Part shown: positions 1 to 8,912 of the stretch, piece after piece | Layout of the letters: the number at the start of each line of letters is the position of its first letter | Numbering within the stretch: position 1 is the first letter of the stretch | NCBI RefSeq assembly: GCF_902459555.1 | Contig: NZ_CABPSM010000016.1 | Span: 1 to 64,000, forward strand | Reading direction: 5' to 3' | Origin: Pandoraea horticolens | Lineage (GTDB): Bacteria; Pseudomonadota; Gammaproteobacteria; Burkholderiales; Burkholderiaceae | Length of the DNA stretch: 64,000 bases | Position numbers and translations under genes: made by a program | Notes under the pieces: model-generated | The model's database searches: none | What the model saw: only the letters and a program-made list of their open reading frames with translations | Told to the model about the DNA's origin: nothing

Positions 1-198
1 GTCGGTGGTGCGCTGGGCGGCGGTGCCGGTACGGCGGCAGGCAATGCGATGGGCGGCCGCTCGGGCGGTCTGATCGGCGCGGCCGTCGGCGGCGGCGCGG
101 GTGCCGCGCTCGGCGGCAACATGTCGCGCTCGAACTCGTACGACGACGACGACCACTACCGCGGAAAGCGCCGCGGTCATCACAAGCACCATCATTGA
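1..198 (+). CDS. C-terminal end of a glycine-zipper protein (5' truncated)
   Basis: An open frame enters from the left edge and ends at TGA 196-198. The visible 65 residues are Gly/Ala rich with a regular GxxxG-like pattern (AVGGGAGAALGG), then a hydrophilic tail with an Asp run (DDDD) and a His-rich end (HHKHHH). This looks like the C-terminus of a glycine-zipper (YMGG or 2TM type) small envelope protein. Such proteins are usually short and membrane-associated, with no defined enzymatic role. The N-terminus, any signal peptide and the start lie outside the window. The His-rich tail might bind metal, but that is only a guess. Confidence 0.6.
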   Translation, partial: VGGALGGGAGTAAGNAMGGRSGGLIGAAVGGGAGAALGGNMSRSNSYDDDDHYRGKRRGHHKHHH

Positions 199-229
199 TC
201 GGCCTGCGCCGGTCTTTACCGAAACGAAG

Positions 230-249
230 CGCCCCGTGATTGCGGGGCG
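230..249 (+). terminator. Hairpin after the glycine-zipper gene
   Basis: A 7-bp stem, CGCCCCG (230-236) and CGGGGCG (243-249), has a 6-nt loop. Only TTGT follows, so it is a weak intrinsic terminator candidate for the truncated upstream gene. Confidence 0.4.
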
Positions 250-282
250 TTGTCCGGATGGGATAGTCCCCTACGGAAATGA

Positions 283-313
283 AAAAAGCCGCAGCGCGAT
301 CGCTGCGGCTTTC
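283..313. terminator. Bidirectional rho-independent terminator
   Basis: A perfect 12-bp stem, AAAGCCGCAGCG (285-296) and CGCTGCGGCTTT (301-312), has loop CGAT. A-tracts on one side and T on the other let it work on both strands. It sits between two convergent genes and ends the minus-strand lldD-like gene 21 bases beyond its stop. Confidence 0.85.
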
Positions 314-333
314 GTACTTTTCCAGCCGGCGGA

Positions 334-1521
334 TTACCGTCCGCCCGGCTCCGGCAGGTACGGGCCAATGCCTGTCGGATAACTGCCCGGGATCAGCATC
401 GACGAATCGAGACGGCCGATGGTCGTGCGGCCGGTCAGCGCCATCGTCACATCCATCTCCTTCGCAATGACCTCCAGCGCGCGGCGCACCCCCGCCTCGC
501 CCATCGCCCCCAGACCGTACAGGAACGGACGCCCAATGAGCGTCCCCTTCGCGCCCAAGGCCATCGCCTTGATCACGTCCTGACCGGAACGGATGCCGCC
601 GTCGAGCCAGACCTCCGTGTCGCGCCCCACCGCCGCCACAATGTCGGGCAGCGCGCGGATCGTCGAGATCGCACCGTCAAGCTGACGCCCGCCGTGATTG
701 CTCACCACGATCGCGTCGGCCCCGGTGTCGCGTGCGGCACGCGCATCTTCGGGGTCGAGCACGCCCTTGAGCACGAGCTTGCCGCCCCACCGCTTCTTGA
801 TCCACTCGACGTCGTTCCACGACAGGCGCGGGTCGAACTGCGCCGCCGACCAGGCGGCAAGCGAACCGATGTCGTCCACGCCCTTGGCATGACCCACGAT
901 GTTGCCGAAGGTGCGTCGGCGTGTCCCCAGCATGCCCATGCACCAACGCGGCTTGGTCATCATGTTGGCGATGTTCGGCAACGTGAGCTTCGGCGGCGCC
1001 GACAGGCCATTCTTGATGTCGCGATGACGCTGACCGCTGATCTGCAAGTCCATCGTCACCATCAGCGCCGAACACCCTGCGGCCTTGGCCCGGTCGATCA
1101 AACGCTCGATGAAGTCGCGGTCGCGCATCACATACAACTGGAACCAGAACGGCGCCTTGGTGTGCGCCGCCACGTCTTCGATGGAGCAGATCGACACGGT
1201 CGAGAGCGTGAACGGCACACCGAACGCTTCAGCCGCACGCGCCGCGAGAATCTCGCCGTCGGCATGCTGCATGCCTGTCATGCCCGTCGGCGCCAGCGCC
1301 ACCGGCATCGCGACCGGCACCCCCAACATCGTCGTGCGCGTACTGCGATGCTCGATGTTCACGGCAACGCGCTGCCGGAACTCGATACCGCCGAAATCCG
1401 CCGCATTCGCCCGATAGGTCGTCTCCGTCCACGACCCCGAATCGACATACTCGTAAAACATGCGCGGCACTCGCCGCTGTGCGAGAACCCGCAAGTCCTC
1501 GATGGTGGTAATCACTGCCAT
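334..1521 (-). CDS. lldD: FMN-dependent alpha-hydroxy-acid dehydrogenase, probably L-lactate dehydrogenase
   Basis: The 395-residue product matches the LldD/glycolate oxidase flavoprotein family along its whole length; E. coli LldD is 396 residues. Family landmarks are the QLY segment (128-130), VSNHGGRQLDG (273-283) with the catalytic His at about 276, the FMN-phosphate region DGGIRSG (307-313) and GRPFLYGL (330-337). Such enzymes oxidise L-lactate or a related 2-hydroxy acid to the 2-oxo acid at the inner membrane and pass electrons to quinone. Other members use mandelate or glycolate, so the substrate is inferred. An SD-like GGAAGAAGAG precedes the ATG. The Lrp-type regulator gene lies just upstream on the same strand, and a bidirectional terminator follows. 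AT-rich DNA at 1566-1590 probably carries its promoter. Confidence 0.85.
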   Translation of the reverse strand: MAVITTIEDLRVLAQRRVPRMFYEYVDSGSWTETTYRANAADFGGIEFRQRVAVNIEHRSTRTTMLGVPVAMPVALAPTGMTGMQHADGEILAARAAEAFGVPFTLSTVSICSIEDVAAHTKAPFWFQLYVMRDRDFIERLIDRAKAAGCSALMVTMDLQISGQRHRDIKNGLSAPPKLTLPNIANMMTKPRWCMGMLGTRRRTFGNIVGHAKGVDDIGSLAAWSAAQFDPRLSWNDVEWIKKRWGGKLVLKGVLDPEDARAARDTGADAIVVSNHGGRQLDGAISTIRALPDIVAAVGRDTEVWLDGGIRSGQDVIKAMALGAKGTLIGRPFLYGLGAMGEAGVRRALEVIAKEMDVTMALTGRTTIGRLDSSMLIPGSYPTGIGPYLPEPGGR

Positions 1522-1587
1522 GCTGTGTCTCTTCTTCCGGGAAATTCCAACCGTCTTTGGGTGGTTAATTAATATGTTATATAATTT

Positions 1588-2061
1588 TTACTTCGGCTTG
1601 ACGAGATCCACGAGGGACTGCGTGTGTTTAATTGTCTTCAGCACGATGTTCGACTGAATCGACATCACGGCAGGCGCCCGGTATAGCTCATTGACGATGA
1701 AATCGGAGTAGTGCGCGAGGTTACGGGCTCTCACCGTCAAGATGTAATTCGCCGAGCCGGTGACAATTCGCGCAGTCACGACTTCCGGCCAGTTCTGCAC
1801 ACATGCGAGAAACTTTTCATGCCACTGATCGACGTCCGGACGGAGCGTAATTTGCACTAACGCCTCGAACTCCAGGCCGATATGCTGCGCGTCCACGATG
1901 CAGCGGTATCCGGAAATCACCCCGCGATCCTCAAGCAATTTCACCCGGCGAAGGCAGGCCGATGGCGACAAGCCGATGGCATCCGCCAACTCCTGGTTGG
2001 AGATGCGTCCATTGAGTTCCAGATGGCGGAGGATGCGCAGATCGGCAAGGTCAAGGTTCAT
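1588..2061 (-). CDS. Lrp/AsnC family transcriptional regulator
   Basis: The 157-residue product starts MNLDLADLRILRHLE and has the AsnC winged helix-turn-helix at residues 5-55 (ISNQELADAIGLSPSACLRR), followed by a RAM ligand-binding domain (about 65-150). Family members form octamers that bind amino acids or small acids and usually regulate a neighbouring gene and themselves. It lies 66 bases upstream of the lldD-like gene on the same strand and diverges from the porin gene. Either is a plausible target, and I cannot tell which. The ATG at 2061 is the natural family start. Confidence 0.9.
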   Translation of the reverse strand: MNLDLADLRILRHLELNGRISNQELADAIGLSPSACLRRVKLLEDRGVISGYRCIVDAQHIGLEFEALVQITLRPDVDQWHEKFLACVQNWPEVVTARIVTGSANYILTVRARNLAHYSDFIVNELYRAPAVMSIQSNIVLKTIKHTQSLVDLVKPK

Positions 2062-2234
2062 TGGCAGAATCCGTCAAGTTTTCACGGATTCTGGCAGATC
2101 CTTCGATTCGCCGCCAGTTGCCCGACAGGAATGGCAAGCCGCCTCGTACCGAGAAGACTCCGTGACCATCTAAATCGGAAGGCACAGCGGATCCGTTTTT
2201 AAGTCGTAGTCCGTCTACAAGAGAAAGGAGCCCC

Positions 2235-3323
2235 ATGAAGTCTGCAATTCCGGCCAGTCTGGCCATCCTCTCGGCCACCTGCGGCCTCGCCTTCAGCACC
2301 ACCGCTGCCGCCCAAAGCGCCGTCACCCTGTACGGAATCGTCGATCAAAGCGTGCGGTATCAAAACAACGCCAACGCCAACAACGACGCCCTGTGGCAAG
2401 TGACCAACGGCGCCGTGACCAACAGCCGTTTCGGCTTCAAGGGCTCGGAAGACCTCGGCGGCGGCACGAAGGCGATCTTCCAGTTGGAGTCGGGCATCAA
2501 CCCGCAAAACGGCCAACTCACGAACGGTCCCCGACTGTTCGATCGCTATGCTTTCGTCGGCCTGCAAAACCAGTACGGCGCCATCAAGATCGGCCGTCAG
2601 GCAACCGAGGCGTTCAACGTCTACGGCGACTTCGATCCGCTCACGATCGGCAACTACGCGAACAACTCGTGGATGTACAACATCACGCGCGGCCGCGTGG
2701 ACAACGCCGTGAGCTATGCCGGCACGTTCGGCGGCCTATCGGTCGGTGCGACTTACGGTTTCGGCAACACCGCAGGCACGATGGCCGCCAGCAACTACTG
2801 GGGCACCCGTGCTGCATACACAATGGGACCGTTGCAGGTCGCCGGCGTGTATCAGCAAGCGCGAGACGCCGCCAAGCGCGTGCAGCAGATGTGGGGGCTG
2901 GGCGGTATCTACAGCGTCTCCATCGCCAAGGTGTTCGTCGGCTACATGGGCGGCCGCGATCGCAGCGGCTGGCTCGACGGCACGCTCAACGATCCGGCGC
3001 ACGCCGTCACCACAGGTAACCTGAACGACAATCCGCGCAAGGACATGACGTTCTATCTCGGCACGACGATCCAGGCCATGCCGAACCTCGCGATCACGGG
3101 CGCCGCGTATTTCGACGACATCAAGAACATCAACGCCCAGGCGAGCGACGCCGGTTCGGGCCGTCGCTACACGTACGTGCTGCTCGCCGAGTACGCCCTG
3201 TCGAAGCGCACGCAAGTCTACGGCACCGTCGACTACAACAAGGTCAGTGGCGCCGCGCGCGTGGAACTGCCGGGAAACTCGACGCAAGTGGGCGTGGCAA
3301 CGGGTATCCGCCATATCTTCTAA
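2235..3323 (+). CDS. Gram-negative general porin (OmpC/OpcP-like)
   Basis: The 362-residue product has a Sec signal peptide ending in TAAAQS (cleavage after about residue 26). The mature protein opens with the typical beta-proteobacterial porin start SAVTLYGIVDQSVRY. It has many amphipathic beta-strand segments (FGFKGSEDLGGGTKAIFQLE, FDRYAFVGLQN) and ends in the C-terminal Phe (GIRHIF) recognised by the BAM complex. It forms trimeric diffusion channels in the outer membrane. A strong ribosome site (AGAAAGGAGCCCC) precedes ATG 2235. The 173-base gap to the divergent Lrp gene holds the promoter. A GC-rich hairpin follows. Confidence 0.93.
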   Translation: MKSAIPASLAILSATCGLAFSTTAAAQSAVTLYGIVDQSVRYQNNANANNDALWQVTNGAVTNSRFGFKGSEDLGGGTKAIFQLESGINPQNGQLTNGPRLFDRYAFVGLQNQYGAIKIGRQATEAFNVYGDFDPLTIGNYANNSWMYNITRGRVDNAVSYAGTFGGLSVGATYGFGNTAGTMAASNYWGTRAAYTMGPLQVAGVYQQARDAAKRVQQMWGLGGIYSVSIAKVFVGYMGGRDRSGWLDGTLNDPAHAVTTGNLNDNPRKDMTFYLGTTIQAMPNLAITGAAYFDDIKNINAQASDAGSGRRYTYVLLAEYALSKRTQVYGTVDYNKVSGAARVELPGNSTQVGVATGIRHIF

Positions 3324-3406
3324 GCCGATGGGGTGAAACGCAGACTCGTGCTGCCCCCCCCCTCAAGCCTGACGCTCCCGGCCAGACGCCGTCATTGAAA
3401 ACGACG

Positions 3407-3430
3407 CGGGGGCACCGAAAGGTGCCCCCG
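3407..3430 (+). terminator. Hairpin terminator after the porin gene
   Basis: A 9-bp stem, GGGGGCACC (3408-3416) and GGTGCCCCC (3421-3429), is closed by a GAAA tetraloop, with one more C-G pair at the base. No U-tract follows. It lies between convergent genes and may serve both. Confidence 0.65.
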
Positions 3431-3452
3431 ACAGTTCGTTGCGTGCCTGAAC

Positions 3453-4202
3453 TTACTTGGCCGACTTGCGCTGTTTGACGATCCGCTCCAGCAATTGCCG
3501 TGTCTGCTCGAGTACCGCTTCACGCACCATCCGATTGCGCTCGGCGTTCGGTTCGTTGGCCCATCCCATCGAACAATCGACGGAGCGGCGCATCACGCGA
3601 AATGCCATGCCCAGCGTGCTAATACACACGGCGCGAATGCGCATTGCCTCGTTATCAGGCGCTACCCCCGCGAGGCGGGTCACGATGTTCGCGCCAACCG
3701 CCGCGATCCGTCTCGAAAAGCGCTCGTGAAACGCCTTGAACCCGGCTTCCGGCCCGAGCCCCGCTTGCTCGCGAGCCATGAACATGTGCCAGCCATCGAT
3801 CTCCGGCACCTCCTCCATAAAGCCCGCCTTGCGGTTCTGTAGCTCGCAAAAGGCATCCATGAGTTGCTTGTCGGTCGCGTCGGGGTCGGCCACCACACGC
3901 TCGGCCGACTCGATCGCCTCACCCATCTGGCCCAGCACAAGACTCAGGATGTACTCGACGCACGCCTTGTACACCCCTTCCTTGTTGTCGAAGTAGTACT
4001 GCAGCGCCGGCGCGTTCACACCCGCCTCGTTCGCAATGTCTCGCGTAGATGCGCCGGCAAAGCCGTATTCCCCGAAACACTTGATCGCCGCGAGGATGAT
4101 GCGCGCGCGCGTTTCCTCGCCACGTTGATACCCCGTGTCGACTGCATGCCGCGGACGCGTTGCCACGCCCCGAGCACGCCCTGCACGTGAAGTCCCTGTC
4201 AT
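3453..4202 (-). CDS. TetR family regulator with CerR-type C-terminal domain
   Basis: The 249-residue product has an N-terminal basic tail, a TetR helix-turn-helix at about 35-80 (STRDIANEAGVNAPALQYYF) and a C-terminal part resembling the CerR/DUF1956 ligand domain. It is transcribed away from the three-gene efflux operon at 4305, the usual layout for a local repressor relieved by the exported drug or a related compound. The 102-base gap contains the efflux promoter and an exact 10-bp direct repeat. An alternative start a little downstream is possible, because the first 25 residues are not conserved in the family. Confidence 0.85.
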   Translation of the reverse strand: MTGTSRAGRARGVATRPRHAVDTGYQRGEETRARIILAAIKCFGEYGFAGASTRDIANEAGVNAPALQYYFDNKEGVYKACVEYILSLVLGQMGEAIESAERVVADPDATDKQLMDAFCELQNRKAGFMEEVPEIDGWHMFMAREQAGLGPEAGFKAFHERFSRRIAAVGANIVTRLAGVAPDNEAMRIRAVCISTLGMAFRVMRRSVDCSMGWANEPNAERNRMVREAVLEQTRQLLERIVKQRKSAK

Positions 4203-4244
4203 GTATGTCCTTGCTTGCCAAATCCTTCGTCAAAAATATAACAC

Positions 4245-4291
4245 TTGACACAAATCGATCAACTGGAATAATTATGCCAAATGGAATAATT
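4245..4291 (+). promoter_or_regulatory. Sigma-70 promoter of the efflux operon with a direct repeat
   Basis: TTGACA (4245-4250) is followed, after 16 bases, by AATAAT (4267-4272), a near-consensus promoter 32 bases before ATG 4305. The 10-mer TGGAATAATT occurs twice, at 4264-4273 and 4282-4291, exactly 18 bases apart. One copy covers the -10 and the other the likely transcript start. This would suit repression by the divergent TetR protein, which is inferred from position. Confidence 0.6.
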
Positions 4292-4304
4292 TGAGGAAAT
4301 TCCC

Positions 4305-5612
4305 ATGACCAACGCAGCACAGGTCGAACAGGCGGAATCGGCGCCGCCCACCGCACGTCAGGCGCAAGCACCGGCCGGCAAGGTCGCAGAGCCCATCCAA
4401 ACGCCCGGCCAGACAAAGGTACCGGCCAACCCGCGTCGCAAAAAGATCCTGCTCGGCGCGCTGGCGCTGGGCGTCGTTGCCGCGCTGGGCTGGGGCGGGC
4501 ACTGGTGGTTTGCCGGGCGCTTCATCGAGTCGACCGACGACGCCTACCTGCAAGCCGACAGCATGACCGTCGCGCCGAAAGTGGGCGGCTATGTGACCGA
4601 AGTGCTGGTGCGCGACAACGAAGCGGTGACGGTCGGCCAGCCGCTCGTACGCCTCGACGGGCGCCAGTACCAGGCTGCCTACGACGAGGCGCAAGCAACC
4701 GTCGTGGCCCGCGAAGCCGACGTTGCCCGGGCACAGGCGGAACTCTCCCAGCACTCGGCGACCATCGCACAGGCACGCGCCGAACTCGACAGCGCACGCG
4801 CGAACGCCGCGTACTCGTCCGGTCAGGTCAAACGCTACGTACCCTTGGTCGCCACCGGCGCCGAAACCGACGAGCGTCTCGCGGAACTGCGCAATGCCAG
4901 CGCCCGCGCCGACGCCTCGCTCAAGAGCAATGAGGCCAGCTTGCAAGCGAGCGAACGGCAGACGGACACGCTTACCGCCGCGCTAGCGCAGGCCAAAGCG
5001 CAATTGACGGTGGCACAGGCTAGCGCGCGCAAGGCGGACCTCGACCTCGCGGACACGGTGGTCAAGAGCACGCTGGCCGGACGCGTTGGCGATCGCGCGG
5101 TGCGCGTCGGCCAGTTTGCGCAGCCGGGTACACGACTGCTCACCGTCGTGCCGGTGCAAAGCCTCTATCTGACGGCGAACTTCAAGGAAACGCAGGTCGG
5201 CCGTATGCGTCCCGGTCAGTTGGTGACGGTGCATGTCGACGCCCTGCCCGGCGAGCCGATCCGTGGTGTGGTCGATTCGCTCTCACCCGGCACCGGCGCG
5301 CAGTTCGCGCTGCTGCCCGCGCAGAACGCCACCGGTAACTTCACGAAGATCGTGCAGCGCGTGCCGGTGCGCATCCGTCTCGATGTGCCTGCGTCGCTGC
5401 GTTCGGTGTTGCTGCCGGGCCTATCGGTCACGGCAGACGTCGATACGCATCGCAACGCGCTGGCCGCGCCTGCCAAACAGGCGGCCCACTCGGGCCAGGC
5501 CAGCGGTGCGACCGCCCAACAGCTCTCGCTCAGTGCGCCGCTCGATGCCATCGTCGGCCCCCTCACGAACGCGGCGCGGTCGCCCACGAACGTTGGGGGG
5601 CAACGTGGCTGA
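4305..5612 (+). CDS. EmrA/HlyD-type membrane fusion protein of a drug efflux pump
   Basis: The 435-residue product has a hydrophilic N-terminus (1-47), one membrane helix (about 48-69), and the EmrA signature STDDAYLQA (76-84) opening the first lipoyl half. A long coiled-coil hairpin follows (about 125-240, Ala/Glu/Gln rich), then the second lipoyl half and beta-barrel (TLAGRVGDRAVRVGQFAQPG). It would bridge the inner-membrane MFS pump and the outer-membrane channel encoded downstream. ATG 4305 follows GAGGAAATTCCC. The last 8 bases overlap the GTG start of the pump gene, so the two are translationally coupled. Confidence 0.9.
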   Translation: MTNAAQVEQAESAPPTARQAQAPAGKVAEPIQTPGQTKVPANPRRKKILLGALALGVVAALGWGGHWWFAGRFIESTDDAYLQADSMTVAPKVGGYVTEVLVRDNEAVTVGQPLVRLDGRQYQAAYDEAQATVVAREADVARAQAELSQHSATIAQARAELDSARANAAYSSGQVKRYVPLVATGAETDERLAELRNASARADASLKSNEASLQASERQTDTLTAALAQAKAQLTVAQASARKADLDLADTVVKSTLAGRVGDRAVRVGQFAQPGTRLLTVVPVQSLYLTANFKETQVGRMRPGQLVTVHVDALPGEPIRGVVDSLSPGTGAQFALLPAQNATGNFTKIVQRVPVRIRLDVPASLRSVLLPGLSVTADVDTHRNALAAPAKQAAHSGQASGATAQQLSLSAPLDAIVGPLTNAARSPTNVGGQRG

Positions 5613-7293
5613 CGGTGGCGTGGTGAGCGCTTCGACGTCGTCGCTTTCGCCCGCTACGCTGACGCGCGATCAGGCGCGCAGCACCGTGGCGGCGGGTGGC
5701 GGCGGCGGTAGTGGTGGAGGTGGTGGAGGTGCACGCGTTGGCGCCGCGGCACCGTGCAACGCGTCGGCGTCGGACTGGATCGCCGTGGCCGCGGGCGCGC
5801 TGGGCGCGCTGCTGGCCACGCTCGATATTTCGATCACCAACTCGGCACTGCCTCAGATTCAAGGACAGATCGGGGCCTCGGGCACCGAAGGCACCTGGAT
5901 ATCGACCGGCTACCTGATGTCGGAAATCGTCATGATTCCGCTCGCCGCGTGGCTGACGCGCGTGCTCGGGCTGCGACGCTTTCTGATGCTCAACGCCGTC
6001 TTCTTCACGCTCTTCTCAATGATGTGCGGTGCGTCGAACAGCCTGCCCGAGATGATCGTCGGCCGCATCGGACAAGGCTTCGCAGGCGGCGCCATGATTC
6101 CGACGGCGCAGATGATCATTCGCACGCGTCTGCCACGCCATCAGATGGCAGTCGGCATGGCGATGTTCGGTCTGATCGTGCTGCTGGGACCGTTGCTCGG
6201 CCCGGTGGTCGGCGGGTGGCTGACCGAGAATGCCAACTGGCGCTGGTGCTTCTTCCTGAATCTGCCAATCTCGGCGGCCATCGTCACGCTGCTCATGCTC
6301 GGTCTCAAGCGCGAGCCGGCCAATCTGCAAGCCTTCTTCAAAGCGGACTGGCTGGGCATCGTGGGCCTGACCATCGGCTTGAGTTCGCTCACCGTGGTGC
6401 TCGAGGAAGGGCAACGCGAACGGTGGTTCGATTCACACCTGATCGTCTGGCTGTCGATCGCGTCGGTCATCGGCATCGGCATGATGCTCGTGGCGCAGTT
6501 CACGGCCGAGAAGCCGATCGTCAAGCTCTCGCTGCTCGGCAACAAGAATTACGCGAGCGTGATCTATATCGTCTTCACGGTGGGCGCGGGGCTCTACGGC
6601 GTGTCGTATCTGCTGCCGCAGTTCCTCGCCACGATTGCGGGCTACAACGCGCAGCAGTCGGGCAACATCATGCTGCTCTCGGGGCTGCCCGCGTTCCTGA
6701 TGATGCCGTTCCTGCCACGCCTCATCAGCCGGGTGGACATTCGTCTGCTCGTGATTCTCGGGCTACTGTGCTTCTTCGCGAGTTGCATGCTAGACATCAG
6801 CCTGACGGCGCAAAGCGTGGGCCACGACTTCACGCTCTCGCAATTGCTGCGCGGTGTGGGGCAAATGCTCGCGATGATGCCGCTCAATCAGGCGTCGATG
6901 GCAGCCGTCGACGCGCAGGATGCCGGCGACGCGGCAGGTCTGTACAACATGGCCCGCAATCTCGGCGGGTCGGTGGGACTCGCATTGCTCGGCACGCTGA
7001 TCGACCGGCGCACCGACTATCACGACGCCATGCTGCGCGAGGCGATCACCGCCAACGGTGCGCTGGGGCAGGAACATCTCGCAGCCAATGCGGCGGGCTT
7101 CGTCGCACAGACGGGCGACATGATGCACGCGCAACTCCAGGCCACCGCCCAACTCGCCGCCGACATTGCGAGGCAGGCGAGCGTGATGACGTTTTCCGAG
7201 ACTTTCTATGCGCTGGGTATCGCGCTGCTGCTTTGCGTGCCCTTGGCCCTACTGCTTAAGCAACCGACCGGATTCAGTTCCGGCGGCCATTGA
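5605..7293 (+). CDS. EmrB/QacA (DHA2) MFS multidrug transporter
   Basis: I place the start at GTG 5605, preceded by GGGGGGCAAC and overlapping the stop of the fusion-protein gene. The open frame extends further upstream, but that part is a shadow of the fusion-protein gene. The 562-residue product has about 14 hydrophobic segments and the DHA2 markers LATLDISITNSALPQI (about 70-85) and GTWISTGYLMSE. It would export drugs or fatty acids by proton antiport. Unusually, residues 31-42 form a Gly/Ser linker (AAGGGGGSGGGGGGA) ahead of the first helix. The operon order is fusion protein, pump, outer-membrane factor. Confidence 0.9.
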   Translation: MADGGVVSASTSSLSPATLTRDQARSTVAAGGGGGSGGGGGGARVGAAAPCNASASDWIAVAAGALGALLATLDISITNSALPQIQGQIGASGTEGTWISTGYLMSEIVMIPLAAWLTRVLGLRRFLMLNAVFFTLFSMMCGASNSLPEMIVGRIGQGFAGGAMIPTAQMIIRTRLPRHQMAVGMAMFGLIVLLGPLLGPVVGGWLTENANWRWCFFLNLPISAAIVTLLMLGLKREPANLQAFFKADWLGIVGLTIGLSSLTVVLEEGQRERWFDSHLIVWLSIASVIGIGMMLVAQFTAEKPIVKLSLLGNKNYASVIYIVFTVGAGLYGVSYLLPQFLATIAGYNAQQSGNIMLLSGLPAFLMMPFLPRLISRVDIRLLVILGLLCFFASCMLDISLTAQSVGHDFTLSQLLRGVGQMLAMMPLNQASMAAVDAQDAGDAAGLYNMARNLGGSVGLALLGTLIDRRTDYHDAMLREAITANGALGQEHLAANAAGFVAQTGDMMHAQLQATAQLAADIARQASVMTFSETFYALGIALLLCVPLALLLKQPTGFSSGGH

Positions 7294-7299
7294 ATCATC

Positions 7300-8757
7300 A
7301 TGACGCTTCCGATCCGAACACTGGCCCTCACGGTATGCCTTCTCGCCACCGGCTGCACCGTCGGTCCCGACTATCGTGGCGCACCCGAGGTCGCGGGCGA
7401 CGCCCTGCATGCCGGGGCAACGTTCGCGCATGCGGGCGAAGGCGTACAAGCGCACACGCCCGGCGTCGCCCGGTGGTGGACGGCGCTGAACGATCCGCAG
7501 CTCACCGCGCTGATCGACGACGCCATCGCACATAGTCCGGACATCCGGGCGGCACAGGCAAAGGTGCGTCAGTCGCGCGCGAGCCTGCGCAGCCATCAGG
7601 CCGACCTGCTGCCTAAGGCGGGCGTCGATCTGGCGATGGTGCGCACGCGCTCACCCGATCTGAGCCTGCTTGGCGGTAACAACGGCAACGGCGGTGGCCG
7701 TGGCCCGCTCGACCTCTACGTCGCAGGCTTCGACGCTAGTTGGGAAATCGATTTGTTCGGCGGTACGCGACGCGCCGTCGAAGCCGCCGGTGCCGATGCC
7801 GACGCGGCGTCGGAGGATCTGGCCGATGCCCACGTGCAACTCGCCGCCGAAGTGGCCCAGACTTACGTTGCGCTGCGCGATCAGCAGGCACGGCTTGCGC
7901 TCGTGCACGATTCGGCGCAATTGGAAGGCGAAATGCTCGATCTCACCCGTCAGCGCCGGGCGGGCGGTGTCGCCTCGGAACTCGACGTCGAACGGCTCGT
8001 GACGCAGGTGGAGCAGACGCAATCGCGCGTGCTGCCGCTCGAAGCGGATGTCATCGAATCGCTCGATCAGTTGGCACTGCTGACGGGGCGCGCACCGGGC
8101 ACACTGGACACTGAATTGAAGGCATCCAAGGCGCTCCCGAGCGTGCCCGCGAAGGTCGCCATCGGCGATCCGTCTGCCCTGTTGCAGGCGCGACCGGACA
8201 TTCGCGCCGCCGAGCGCCGTCTGGCATCGCAGAGCGCGCAGATCGGCGTGCAGACCGCCAACTGGTTTCCGAAGCTCTCGATCATGGGCGAACTCGGATA
8301 TTCGGCGCTGGACCCTGGCCATCTCGTGCGCAAGGACAACTTCAGTTGGATGACGATGCCGCGCCTGCAATGGAACGTGCTCGACTTCGGACGCGTGCAG
8401 GCCGGCGTCGACGGCGCAAAAGCGGGTCGCGATCAGGCGCAGGCGAAGTACGAGAGCGCCGTACTCACCGCGTTGCGCGACGCCGATGTGGCGCTCGCCC
8501 GCTACGGGCATCAGCGCGAGAACGTGTACCGGTTGCGCAGCGTGGAGGCGTCGGCCACGCGGGCGGCGACGCTCACACGTCAGCGCTATCGCGCCGGCAC
8601 CGCGAGCACGCTCGATTGGCTGGATGCGGAACGCACGCGCTTTTCCGCCGAGCAAGACCGTATCGCCGGTGACGCACAGCTTCTCAAATCGTTCGTGACG
8701 TTGCACAAGGCGCTGGGTCTGGGATGGCAGGTCGCCCCGGGAAGCGGGGAAGGCTGA
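7300..8757 (+). CDS. NodT/OprM-family outer-membrane efflux lipoprotein
   Basis: The 485-residue product has a lipoprotein signal with lipobox LATGC (Cys19). This is followed by TVGPDY, the typical start of NodT-family outer-membrane factors. Two OEP repeats with long helices follow (RAAQAKVRQSRASLRSHQADLLPKAG; ALRDADVALARYGHQRENV). It forms the trimeric TolC-like duct of the tripartite pump. The start is 6 bases after the pump's stop, so it is the third gene of the operon. Residues 125-131 contain an Asn/Gly-rich insertion (GGNNGNGGG). Confidence 0.9.
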   Translation: MTLPIRTLALTVCLLATGCTVGPDYRGAPEVAGDALHAGATFAHAGEGVQAHTPGVARWWTALNDPQLTALIDDAIAHSPDIRAAQAKVRQSRASLRSHQADLLPKAGVDLAMVRTRSPDLSLLGGNNGNGGGRGPLDLYVAGFDASWEIDLFGGTRRAVEAAGADADAASEDLADAHVQLAAEVAQTYVALRDQQARLALVHDSAQLEGEMLDLTRQRRAGGVASELDVERLVTQVEQTQSRVLPLEADVIESLDQLALLTGRAPGTLDTELKASKALPSVPAKVAIGDPSALLQARPDIRAAERRLASQSAQIGVQTANWFPKLSIMGELGYSALDPGHLVRKDNFSWMTMPRLQWNVLDFGRVQAGVDGAKAGRDQAQAKYESAVLTALRDADVALARYGHQRENVYRLRSVEASATRAATLTRQRYRAGTASTLDWLDAERTRFSAEQDRIAGDAQLLKSFVTLHKALGLGWQVAPGSGEG

Positions 8758-8868
8758 CGCGATGGCGCCGGGCACGACGACGTTCGATGCAAGACGTCGT
8801 CGCGCCTGACGATGGCGGGAACGATGAATGCCGAACAGTGCGATACTTTTCGCCGGCACAAGCGAAAA

Positions 8869-8901
8869 CGCTCCAGAAGCTTTCGCCTCTGGAGCGTTTT
8901 T
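8869..8901. terminator. Terminator of the downstream tRNA-Arg gene
   Basis: A 9-bp stem, CGCTCCAGA (8869-8877) and TCTGGAGCG (8888-8896), is flanked by AAAA on the left and TTTTT on the right. It lies just past the 3' end of the minus-strand tRNA and also ends the plus-strand efflux operon region, so it can act in both directions. Confidence 0.8.
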
Positions 8902-8912
8902 GCCAACTGGGT

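Noticed and set aside
5233-5604. Extension of the MFS pump frame 124 codons upstream
   Set aside because: This part lies in the fusion-protein gene and translates to Ser/Arg/Pro-rich sequence. GTG 5605 has a ribosome site and the normal family N-terminus follows.
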